Shown here: piece after piece, positions 1 through 10,082 of the stretch
Position numbering within the stretch: the stretch's first letter is position 1
Layout of the letters: every line of letters starts with the position of its first letter
NCBI GenBank assembly: GCA_015499985.1
Contig: JAAAUF010000980.1
Coordinates: 446-14,998, forward strand
Direction of reading: 5' to 3'
Length of the DNA: 14,553 nucleotides
Source of the DNA: Haplosporangium gracile
Lineage: Eukaryota; Mortierellomycota; Mortierellomycetes; Mortierellales; Mortierellaceae
The notes under the pieces: generated by a model
Database searches by the model: none
Told to the model about the DNA's origin: nothing
The model's input: the letters and a program-made list of their open reading frames with translations, nothing else
Position numbers and translations under genes: made by a program

Positions 1-1810
1 CTGGGGCATCGGGTGTGGTGGTGCAGTACGGGCTAAACACCTATTGCTCAAAGGTACGAAGCAAACAGATGTACAAACAACGAGAAACCATGCGAGGTTG
101 AAAAAATGCGTAACAACAAAGTTGCTAGTTGCAAATACAACAGTCTCCGTTCATCTTCCTCCTCTTCCTCTTGTTCCACGGAGCATTTCTTATAGAACAA
201 GGCTATTTATATTGACCGGTTTCCGGTTACCAGGCTGTCTTCGGAGAGTATTGGGTCAATTAAAAACGAGGAAAGGGCGATGGAGATTGAGAAAACTGTG
301 GATGAGGGACCCAGTCGGACGACGACCAACCGATTGGCAGTTTTCAGGGACGCCCTTTTGCTTACTAGGACCGTTTCTGTATTACTGTTTCTCATCTCCC
401 TTTTTCTTTTGTCGCCGAAACTGAACCCCGACTCGAAGCATTTGGCCGTTTATGGGTTCCACTTGCAGAACAAACGAACAAACAAATCTCGCGCAAAGGC
501 TGGCTGGCTTTCTGGTCGCTGGGCTGGCTCTTGTGCCGATACTGTGGTCGGGAATACAAAAATAATAGTAAAGGAAAATATATGACTCGACGATGGGTCA
601 AGTTCAAAACTGGGTTGATCCGAGAAGCAGGGCTTTTACTGAAGCAGGGGTAGAGGGGAGAAGAAAGGAAAAATGAAAAGGCATGAGGCGAGACGGCAGG
701 CTCTTTCTTTTTATTTTCTCTTTTTATTATTTTTCCCCATCCATCTTTCAGCAATGGTGTGATTGACAATCAATCCCTCGTTCATGCGTTGTTCGCTGCG
801 GCACTCCCTGAAATCTCATGGAGGAGGAAAACCATCACGGGCAGTGTCCATATTCCAATTGCCCATGCCCCCCGTGGGAAGCTTTGATTTGCTCAATTGA
901 ACACACGTTGTAAGAGGTGCAGCATAAAGGTCGGGATGCTGGCATCGATGGCATGGTCATGGTTGCACTGAACGCAACTTTGTGCACGTTTCATGCCTCC
1001 CTCTTTTTTTTTCTTTTTTTTTTCGTGTTTTAGTTTTTGCTTGTTGTTTCTTCTTCCGTTTATCGTCCTCTTCTTTTCTAGGACCCGAGTGGCCAGATTT
1101 TTTTTGTGCACACGCACTTACACGCATAATGTGATGACAAACAAAATCCACGTTCCATCCCCTTTTCCCCTTGTCCCTCCCTCAATGACGAAAGATTATG
1201 GACATAGAAGGTGAATCCTGGTAGGGTTCTTTTTCCAGTTCTTAAATTGTCATCATTATCATCTTGCCACTAACCATGTTTATCTTTGTTCTTTGCGCGT
1301 ATGCATATTGTTCTCGAGGAGAAACATAACGACAACGAAGGGGTTCATATCTGCATTTTTTGCTCTCCGCGTTTCTCTCCCCCTTCTTTCTTTCTTTCTT
1401 TCGCGCGCTTTTTTTTATGTTTTTATTTTCTCTCAGGGTCAAGCTTCAGGGTCATGCGGTGAGGAGGGGATGAACTTGCTCTATATTCTTTTGTTCAGCC
1501 TCGCTCACACTCCCTTCCCCACAAAAAGCAATAAAAAAAGAAAATTTTGACGCCCAAAGCATCTTTCTTTTTTTTTCTCGTACTTTATTTCCTCCTTCCA
1601 TGTTCCCCATGAAAAAAGATCCTGGTCGCGTCTTATAGGGATGCTAGTTTGACAGAGGGACAAAAGGAGAAACCATGAACTGCGAAAGGCGTGTGCACAT
1701 TTCTTCTCACTTCATGGACATGACGAGCACTCTTGTAGCCATCTTGTTTCTCATGGTACTCCTTTACACATAACCCGATAATCTCTTTTCTTCCTTTTCC
1801 TTTTCGTTTC
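1..1810. other. Gene-poor left flank, no supportable coding region
   Basis: Several open frames of 60 to 126 codons occur here on both strands, but none shows a recognisable domain, and their composition follows the T/C-rich or A/G-rich tracts they lie in. The stretch holds poly-T and TTTC tracts, especially 1000-1420. At the left end, the minus strand has a TATAAATAG-type box (203-211) and a CCAAT box (333-337), which could belong to a gene starting beyond the left edge and reading leftwards. The right part is presumably upstream DNA of the proline dehydrogenase gene. Confidence 0.6.
1384..1402. repeat. (TTTC)n microsatellite
   Basis: A run of TTTC units lies in a longer pyrimidine tract. 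It has no coding context. Confidence 0.85.
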
Positions 1811-1844
1811 CTCTTTCAGGAGACCCCGCAAGGGCAGTGATGCG

Positions 1845-1877
1845 ATTGGTCCAAAAAAGATTTTTTCCTCTATTTAA
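1845..1877 (+). promoter_or_regulatory. Promoter elements of the proline dehydrogenase gene: inverted CCAAT box and TATA-like box
   Basis: ATTGG (inverted CCAAT) is at 1845-1849 and TATTTAA at 1871-1877, followed by a poly-T tract and a C/T-rich leader up to the ATG at 2096. The order and spacing fit a fungal RNA polymerase II core promoter with a 5' leader of roughly 150 to 200 bases. The start site itself is not visible. A CCAAT box suggests HAP-complex control, as is common for mitochondrial enzyme genes, but this is inference. Confidence 0.55.
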
Positions 1878-2095
1878 GGCCTCTTCCCCACCATTGCCCC
1901 TCGGCCGCTTTTTTTTTTTTTCTTTCCGCTCAACAAAAATCTTTACTTCGTAACTTCACTCTCATCCTTACTCCCAACTTCCACCTACAAAACAGCAACC
2001 CTCACCTCCCCCTTCTTACCTTCCTTCTCCTCTCAACCGCACTTCAACCCTCCCTCTATACAGCGACAACTCTTACAACAAATTACATAGCCGCA

Positions 2096-3264
2096 ATGAC
2101 TTCTCGCGTCCTTGCGTCCACCTTGGCCCAGCCCTCCTTGCGACTCGTCTCGCCCTTGCGTTGCGGCACTCCTTTCTTGGCCAAGCCCAGTCTACTCTCC
2201 CACGCTAGGCCGTCCAACCTTACACGTCGCCACCATTCAACCTCCCCTTTCCACTCTACCTCCCCCCCTAAAGTTGTCGCCACAGCCATCCCTGTTCCTA
2301 AAACCCCCTTTTGGCAAAAGGTCGCTATCGGAGGCACCATTGCCTTGGTCACCTCTGCCACCCTCTTGAACCAGATCGCAAAATCCCCTCAAATGGAGGC
2401 TGCCATTCGTGACGCCACCTCTTCCGCTGCTGCCGCTGGAACATCATCTACTAGCAACGACGTTATTCAGGACCTCAAGGACGAGCATAACCGTATTGGT
2501 GTCGAGAAAAAATCGACCTCAGAGTTGCTGTTGTCCATGATGGTGTACAAGCTTTGCACTTTTAGTCTTTTGGTGGATCTGGCCCCTCGTTTGATCTCGC
2601 TGGCCGAGATGGTTCATCTTACTCCTCCCGTCTACTGGTTCGTCCGCAAGACCTTCTTTGCTCAGTTTTGCGGGTAAGTCTTTCTTTTTCTAATGTTGAT
2701 GTCATAACAAGATGTCAACTGGCAAAGGGGGAGAGTAAGCAATGAAAACAAAACAAAAAAAATAGAAAAAGATGGAAAGTATGGCATCGTGGATCGAAGT
2801 GTAACATCGCCAACACACTGCACGCTCCCATACCCCATACACATTCATACATACACCAGCGAACCGTAGAAGTGAGGGCGTTTTGTTTATTATTCTTGGG
2901 TTGGCACTGGGGTTGAATGACTCTTTTTCTTTTTTTTTTCAGTGGAATGTTCACCTCACGGGAATGAATCATCCCGTTCACCACCCACCACTCTCATTCG
3001 ATTCGACTATTCAAAAAATTATTATCCAACAAGCGGCTAGCACCAAATATAGGTACCATTCTTTCAAACTTTTGGGTTTGACGCTAAACAGCTAAACACC
3101 CAGTCAGTTTCATCATCCGACCACTGCCATGCACAACAGCACATAAAAACACACAACAACACACAACAAACACGGGTGCTTAGTCCGTGGAGAAGCAAAC
3201 CATAGTCAGGGTTCACTCATACACACACACAACCCTGCCTGGAGTTTAGTCTCCAGGGCTCGCT

Positions 3265-3301
<37 letters not shown>

Positions 3302-5097
3302 TAAATGATGCAGGGATTATTCATACGACTACTTGAGTTGGAAAACATTATTTTATCATTCTGACTAAACTATGGCTGTGCTCAACCCACCTGGGCTCAA
3401 GAGAGGGTAGGAAATGGTGGGCGACAGATAGGTCATTCACACATAACCAGGTGGTTAGATAGAAAAAAAAATCATACACATTACACACATGCTGACCCAT
3501 ACTTTTTTTTTTTTTTTACATATGTTTATAATAGAGGAGAGTCAGCAGAGGATTGCGTCGAAACCATGAACACCCTTCGCAGCGCAGGCATCAATTCGAT
3601 TCTGGATCTCTCGATCGAGGCCGACTTGGACGGGCTGGATCTGGAGAATCAATCACCCGCAGAGATCCGCTCCCAGTTCAACAAGAGCGCCGACCATATT
3701 GCTGACCAGATGAGCACCTGTATCGAAACTGCCTCCAAGATGTCTAAATCTTTCGCAGCCCTCAAGATCACCGCCATGGGATCGCCCCTTCTGTTGCAAC
3801 AGGTCTCGTCGACTTTGAATGCTCTTGAGAGCCGGTTTAAGCATATGGATCAGGATAAGGATGGCAAGGTTACTAAGGAGGAGTTTAAGCAGTTGGTCAA
3901 GATGCTTCCCAGCCCTGCTTTGGACAAAGATCAGTCGTTGGATGCTGTTGTTGATCAGCTCTTCAAGGAGGCCGATCGGGACCAGGACGGACAGGTCGAC
4001 TGGGTTGATTTTGCTTCAACCATCTCGTTGAACAGAGACGAGACCCGCGCCTTGTTCTTGGGCGCCACTGAGGGTGCTGCTGAGATTCCCGGTTTAGAGA
4101 AGGAAGATCTGGATGACTATAAGCGTATTCTCGTTCGCATGGAAAAGCTTTGTGACCAGGCTGCCAAGACCCAGACCCGCCTCATGATCGATGCTGAGCA
4201 GTCTTACTTCCAGCCCGCCATCGACAATGTCGCTCTTTACCTCATGGAGAATTACAACAATAAGCCCCATGTCGAGGGACCCCTCATTTTCAATACCTAC
4301 CAGATGTACCTCAAGAATGCCTTGGGCCGTCTTCAGCAGGATTATGTCCATGCCCAGCGTAACGGATACGTCCTTGCCGCAAAGTTGGTCCGTGGAGCCT
4401 ACATGGTCAGCGAGCGCAGGAGGGCTCAGGAATTGGGATTGAACGACCCCATCTGTGACGGAATCGAGGCTACTCACACTTCTTTCAACGCTGGAGTCGA
4501 CTTTATGTTGGGTGCCATGACCCTTCAGAAGCAAAAGTTGATCGAGAACAAGGCTTCGTCCCAGGAAGATGATGATTCTACGTTGTCGTTGAAGACCTCA
4601 CCCGCGGTTTTGTTTGTCGCCTCTCATAACAAGAACTCTGTCATCCGTACCTGTGAACGTATGCAGGAGCTGGATCTTGCACCGCAGTCTGGACTGGTCA
4701 TGTTTGGTCAGCTCATGAGCATGTGCGACCAGATCTCTTACACCCTTGGCCAGCACGGCTACGGCATCTTCAAGTATGTCCCCTACGGACCCATCCACCA
4801 TGTCATCCCATACTTGATTCGGTAAGTCTCGTCTCCTCTCTTTGCTATGCTTTTTTCAGTGCCTTCAAGAACTCTTGAAATGTTACAAAGAATATGGCCT
4901 AACAAACAAATCGCTTCCCTTTCTATAACTATTTTAGCCGCGCACAAGAGAACGCTTCGGTGTTAGGAGGAGTTGCAGTCGAGCGCACCCTGGTGTGGGA
5001 AGAGCTTCGGTCCAGATTTGTCGCTCAGAAGGAGCGTGCCCAGATCCAGGCAGTCTCCTCCCCGATTGTCCCTACCGGTCCCACCACCACCATGTAA
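2096..5097 (+). CDS. PUT1: Proline dehydrogenase, mitochondrial, with two EF-hand loops (3 exons)
   Basis: FAD enzyme of mitochondria that oxidises L-proline to pyrroline-5-carboxylate and feeds electrons to the respiratory chain. Exons are 2096-2673, 3535-4821 and 4938-5097, joined in frame to 674 aa. Residues 1-45 are rich in Arg and Ser with no acidic residue, a likely mitochondrial presequence. A hydrophobic stretch follows near 74-90. The barrel shows family motifs: RLMIDAEQSYFQPA (about 408-421), KLVRGAYM (476-483), ASHN (555-558), YVPYGP (607-612) and the substrate-binding RRAQEN (622-627). Two calcium-type loops, starting at Asp298 and Asp340, interrupt the region before the barrel, so the protein is longer than S. 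cerevisiae Put1 and resembles animal-type enzymes in layout. The ATG at 2096 has a purine at -3. Intron 1 is 861 bases and intron 2 is 116. The family is certain. The symbol follows yeast usage. Confidence 0.95.
2674..3534 (+). other. Unusually long intron 1 of the proline dehydrogenase gene
   Basis: The donor GTAAGT at 2674 and acceptor ATAG ending at 3534 join codons to read FCGGESAED, continuous with the protein family, so the full 861 bases are removed in the functional mRNA. Other introns in this window are 40 to 127 bases. Inside lies a second, stronger-looking acceptor (long T tract then CAG ending at 2942), a 7-bp hairpin (3238-3257), a CA-type microsatellite and a 15-base T tract (3503-3517) shortly before the true acceptor. 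Confidence 0.85.
3266..3301. repeat. (CATA)n/(CA)n microsatellite in intron 1
   Basis: Tandem CATA units pass into a run of CA dinucleotides. The repeat is intronic and probably length-variable between strains. Confidence 0.9.
3848..4009 (+). other. EF-hand pair within proline dehydrogenase
   Basis: Two 12-residue loops, DQDKDGKVTKEE (residues 298-309) and DRDQDGQVDWVD (340-351), are separated by about 30 residues, as in a paired EF-hand. Loop 1 has acidic residues at 1, 3, 5 and 12, Gly at 6 and Val at 8, a fully canonical calcium site. Loop 2 keeps 1, 3, 5 and Gly6 but has Asp at 12, which often lowers calcium affinity or favours magnesium. Calcium binding is predicted from the residues only. 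Confidence 0.9.
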
Positions 5098-5331
5098 TGG
5101 AGGGTGTTATTTCCAGTACCCACGCTTGTTATTCATTTTTTTTATCATTTACCCAGCAGTTCTTTCAACATCCATGTAGATAAGACAAGATAGTTATATT
5201 TATCACTCTGGCAACCCTCCTCTATTCCCCTCACTTGTACATTAAACACAACCGTAAATAAAAAAAAATAATTCAAATGACAACTTCCATTTTTTTCTCG
5301 TGTATTATTTGACCTACGGAAAAATGATTTC
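5098..5331. terminator. Shared 3' region between convergent proline dehydrogenase and TBCK genes
   Basis: The two stop codons are 234 bases apart. On the plus strand AATAAA occurs at 5257-5262 within an A-rich run, a probable polyadenylation signal for proline dehydrogenase. On the minus strand no clean AATAAA is seen directly after the TBCK stop, and only AATAAT-like variants are present. The 3' untranslated regions probably approach or overlap each other. Confidence 0.5.
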
Positions 5332-8300
5332 CTAGCTCTGCGAAACAGTGGTAGATTGGATGACAGCCTGTCGTCGAACAGTCGATCGCGGTGCAAAAGG
5401 CGTCTTGCACTTGAGAACAGCAACTTCCTCCTTGACCTTGCTGTGCACCGAAATCGCCTGTCGGAACACTCTACAAGAACAAATCGCAGGAGTCGTTGCG
5501 CTTGAAGTAGTAGTCGTAGTGGCTGCTGCAAGTGAAGGCGACAAGGGTGTGGCTTCCGAAGCAACGCCTGAGGCGGTCGATGATGGTGACGATGCTGCGA
5601 TCCGGAGAGCGTCAATACCACCCATCAATAGCGCTACCCTTGGAAAGCCCTCCCTTACCAAAGATGACGCAAACTATGCACGATGATTCATTATGAAAAA
5701 TTAGCTAGGCTGTCATATACAAGATAAAAGTTATATTAGATGTCTCAGAATCCTTACCTCAGGGCCAGATTCGCCTCGGCCGGCAATCACGACAAGATAG
5801 TTCTTTTTCAACTTCCTCAAGATGTGGACCAAGAGCTCGAGTTGACCGGCGACCATATGAATCGAGAGTGGATAATGTCCATTACGGAAACTAAAGATAT
5901 GCCAGGAGTTATGGAACATGTCAAAAACATTAGTTAGCAAACAAGCCTTTTTGACATCAAATCGCTACAACATAATAAAAAAAACATCACACAAAAGGAC
6001 ACTTACTCGGACTCGGGCCGAATATCAATGACCAAGGCTTGCTGTCGCAAGCGGACGAAATCAGAGCGGTGAATGCGGGGTGCCAGCTCTGCATTCATAG
6101 TCTCGATCGAGAGCGGCTCCTCCCACCAGTTGAGACTACCATTAGGTCCTTGTCCAAGAGACAAACCTCCAGAAAGTCGTTTCTCCAATTCCAGATCTCT
6201 TGATCTCCTGCTGGACTCTTGTTGGGGCTGCTGCTGGTCCGACGTCTTGTTGTTGATGTTATTGGTGGAAACGGGGTTCTCTCCGTGAACAATGGATACA
6301 TTTTGACCAGAAGGAATAGTCTCGCCATTCGCCACTCCAGTTCCAGTTCCTGCTCCACTTTCACATCCAGACGACATCTGTCGCCTCATCTCTCTCGACT
6401 CCTGATCGTATGAAAGCCAACAGGTCGAAGGGGGGGTCACTCTACACATTGCTAACGCGGTCTCAATACACTTTTCAATATCCATCTCCGGGAAAGACTC
6501 CGAAAAGATACCGATCGCCTCGTTGAACTCGGACCGAAGCAATTCTTGACGAAACTGCTGTAAGATTGCAATACCAACAAACAATGGTAATGACGACGGG
6601 CCAACCAAGATCTTGTCCCAAAGATGATATATCTTGTCCAACGGAAAGATGTCTAATAAACACAGCAACAAGCGCATCAGTAAATATGTAGCAACAAAGG
6701 TATTCATTAGCATCAAAAAGGAACGAACTTACGCGTAAAGAGAGTCATGAACCAGGAGATGGCATAAAGCTGAGGAATAAACCGAATGTGGTCCAGGTGA
6801 CTCGAAAGCTCCGGGTCATGATACGACAGCAGATGCCGGAACACTGCCAAATATTCGTGAATCACCTTGGAGTTATCGTGCAAGAACATGTCCTTCAGGT
6901 ACTTTGGTAAAAACTTTTGGATGCACGAGAACGCCAGCGCCTCATTATTGAAATTGAGTGTCAAGAACGGAGCACAGCAAGAGTCCAACCCTATACGGTC
7001 ATACAATGAAAAATAACGCGTTAATTAATGAACTGCCGACGCGGGTTTTCATCGTTAAATAACCAACTGTTCACAAAGTTTCATTACCTTGCCAGTAGAC
7101 AAGATGCTCGTTCGCCTCGACCCAGCACTTGAGCAGCCGCTTCATCTTTTCGTGTCCTGACGGAGAAAACATGAGCTGGTTATATTGATGACACCTGGGT
7201 ACATCTATGAAAGTGCAAGGATAAGGTTAATACAAACTAAAGTGTCATGGCATCATTATGACGCTTCGTTGAGCATTCGAGCGCACTTACCAAGCTCGAT
7301 CTGTCGGTCAGTCGATTTCTCCGTATACTTGTCGAAATCACTGTAGACCTGCTGATAGTCTCCCACAACTCCAAGGATCGCAGCCCAGACTTTACCGCGT
7401 AACAATGGTGGGATGTCGATCTTGGAGTGATGCAAAATTTCTGCTCGCGAGGCTGGGTACTGAAGCAACAAGTCCGTGAACATCGCCAGCCGTTGGTACT
7501 GGTAACCGAGATCCTTTTCCCGAATTGATAATGGAACCTTCACGCGTGTCTTGGTAGGTTGTTGAGCCAGTGGCTGAAATCCTGTTATCATGCCTCCTGC
7601 GGAACCAAGTGCAGCGGACGTGGCCAACCCAGAAGAGAGCTTCGACGCAGCTCCATTGGGCGCTCCGGGTGTGAACCGCATCGAATCTGGATACAGAAAT
7701 CCATCCTCGCCGCTATTACTGCTGCTCTCTGCGTCTTTGCCCTTGCTCTTGCTGTCTCCCATGGTTCCTTGCAAAAAGTTCATCTCGTCTGGGTCTGAAA
7801 AGAGGAAATAATCCGTATCCCATGAGAACTGGTCTTTGTTAGGCTCATGAATCGACTTTAAAATCTCTGCTTCCAGGTTCTCCAGAGGCAAGAGGCACGT
7901 CATATCTGAGAACAAGTCAGCAATGTCCCTGACAGAGCTGCGCTCTTTCCGACTACCTCCGGCACTTGACTCTGCGATCTGAACAACCTTGGGCAGCAAC
8001 TGGATAGCTGGTGTTCCTACCAATCGTCCATTCCTCCTAAACTGCGCCTCGACGTCTCCTCCAGCTAGTTTCCAGAGGTAAAACACTTGGGAAAGTGGAA
8101 GCTTGGACAGTATATCGAAGGGTTTGGCTACCCGCCCGTCCGCCTCAGAGTCGTCAGCCAGAGCCTTGCCCTGAGAGATGGCCTTGCGCAACCGCTCAAC
8201 TTCGCCCTCATAGTTGGGGAGGAATGAGGATTGGATGTAAGGTTTCTCGTGCCACAGTTTAGGTACTGGCTCCGATGATGATATTGAAATGCCTTGCGCC

Positions 8301-9678
8301 AGGTCGTATGACTTGAAAAAGTCATGGTGTCTCATCTGCGCCGCTTCCAGCCTGTTGGACTCTCCCAGACTGAGACACTCCCGCAAAAACGCCGCAAAGT
8401 CGTGGAGTTCGCTGTCGTCTTCCTTATGACCTGCTATCCCCTGGCGCGCTTGACTTCCAGACTGAAGGAATGATAGGACCACAGGGTTGACCCCTATGCT
8501 CTCGGGACAATCCTTGATCCAAGATTCAGACTTTGTCGACAGCCGCCGGATCGCGAAAAGTGAGCTAATTAACTCGTCCAAGTCAAGACGATCCTTGCGC
8601 CAGAATGACTCCCCAAGAAACATCTCTGTCAATATCACACCGATGGACCAAACATCAACCTAAAAGCATTGTAGTTGTGAAGGTGTGGAGTAAGAGCAAT
8701 AAATTCGGACCGTTTCATCTTCTTTGTAACAAGATATTTGACGAAACATATGAAAATATACCCTACCGAGTAATCTTGGAGGCCAGAGGTATAATTTTGT
8801 CCGAGGGTATTTGGCGAGAGATAATGAGGATCTCCGATCGAGAATTGGACAAGCGAGCCTCCTTTGGTCATGTTGTAGAGTCCATAGTTGGAGAGTTTGA
8901 TAGCTCCGTTTGCGTTCAGCAGGACGTTCGACAAGGTGAGTGTCCGATGTACTATTCCATGGGTGTTGAGGTACACGAGTCCATCCAGAATCTGTGTTGC
9001 CCATGCTCGAATTTGTGATAGGCTTTGTCTGTTGCGATTGTCAAGGTGAGGGTATAGTCATTGTGAGTATGTGCTTGCTGTCGGTCAGGACGTTGGATTT
9101 AGACGTCCAGGTGTGAATCAGATGACATTTACCCTTTAGGCGTCCCTTCTTTTTCGTTGCTCTCCTGTGCACTTCGAATAAGTCCCAGTGAATTATTGTA
9201 GTGTTCCTGAATAACGAACACTCGGTCTAAAGAACATAACAAACGACGATCGGTCAGAACTCAATGTATCATTTACGACGATAACGCTTTCACATTGAAA
9301 CTTCGTACCATATATTACCTCGTTTCCCTTTGATGACATCCAGGTACTCGCACAGATTTGGGTGAGAAAGACTCTACACGCGTGACAGCAATTGATGGCG
9401 AAGGAGACGTGAGTTTGGGGCGTTCAAGTTAATTCCCTGACCCATTGGAAGCAAATGCACCGAGTATCTCAAGCACCTGTTGAGACACAGACTCTCGTTC
9501 CTGAGGTCGCGCATACCTTCAGAAATTGACTTTGCCCGAAGATATAAGATGTCGCTGGAGGAACGCCATGCAGCTCGTCATCGACATTGTCCTTTGCACA
9601 GAAAGAGATGGCAGCCAACCCTGCGAGGTGAGTCGAAGGGTGTCGATGCAAGTCAGGACAAGTTGCAAATGTCGCCAT
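5332..9678 (-). CDS. TBCK: TBCK-like protein: pseudokinase, TBC Rab-GAP and rhodanese-like domains (11 exons)
   Basis: Homologue of animal TBCK, a subunit of the FERRY complex that links endosomal Rab5 to mRNA transport and is tied to mTOR signalling. Exons, in transcript order: 9678-9517, 9476-9442, 9371-9319, 9226-9133, 9028-8767, 8659-7291, 7204-7088, 6990-6733, 6652-6007, 5890-5758, 5673-5332, giving 1156 aa (human about 890). The kinase-like region (about 20-300) has HRT (142-144) for HRD and SNYG (161-164) for DFG, and I see no glycine loop or N-lobe lysine, so it is a pseudokinase. The TBC domain (about 580-850) keeps the arginine finger in IPPLLRG (Arg623) and the glutamine finger in YWQG (Gln697), so GAP activity is plausible. 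The rhodanese-like part (about 985-1075) has VIDIR and ALLMGGID but AGRGESG where the catalytic Cys loop should be, so it is probably inactive. Ser/Gln/Asn-rich linkers account for the extra length. The ATG at 9678 is the first in-frame ATG of the open frame. Junctions of exons 1-3 are the least certain. Confidence 0.92.
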
Positions 9679-10082
9679 CGCCGGTTCCAGATGTTTCTTG
9701 GGCTTATGGGTGAGCGTATCTTGTGTCAACGCTTTTTGCTGGCTCCTTGAATGTGTTCCTGAGGCGCGTGTGAAGGAATGGGTTGTTGAAGGTCTACGCT
9801 ACGCGGAGGCCAAAGACTTTGATCACGACTTGTGACTGTTTAGCGTTTTCTCCAATGGGATGGCTGATAGAGTTTATTTCAACGCGCAAGGATATTATGT
9901 AGAAAGGTCGTTAAAAGGAGCATAATGGTGGATTAGAGGGTCGTATGGGTTCATAAGATACATAAACATATAGAAGGAGGGGACATTAAAACTCTATAAA
10001 AAGTAGCAAGCGCGAAAAAGTAACAACAAAAAAAGGCAATGGTGTGTGGAAAGAAAAACAAAAGGAAATCATTAAGCTCGAT
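9679..10082 (-). promoter_or_regulatory. Intergenic region: TBCK upstream DNA and 3' end of the carrier gene
   Basis: About 400 bases separate the TBCK start from the stop of the carrier gene on the same strand. The part next to the carrier stop is A-rich on the plus strand and would be its 3' untranslated region. No strong TATA or CCAAT element could be assigned to TBCK. I see no further gene. Confidence 0.5.

Noticed and set aside
280..585. 101-codon plus-strand frame with a hydrophobic segment
   Set aside because: The ATG context is acceptable, but there is no recognisable family, and the hydrophobic part comes from a T-rich stretch. Support is insufficient.
2943..3095. Open frame in the intron of the proline dehydrogenase gene as an extra coding exon
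   Set aside because: In the frame set by exon 1 it hits a stop after seven added residues, and the family alignment across 2673/3535 has no missing residues.
7559..7811. Plus-strand open frames opposite TBCK exon 6
   Set aside because: These are shadows of the strongly supported minus-strand coding exon.
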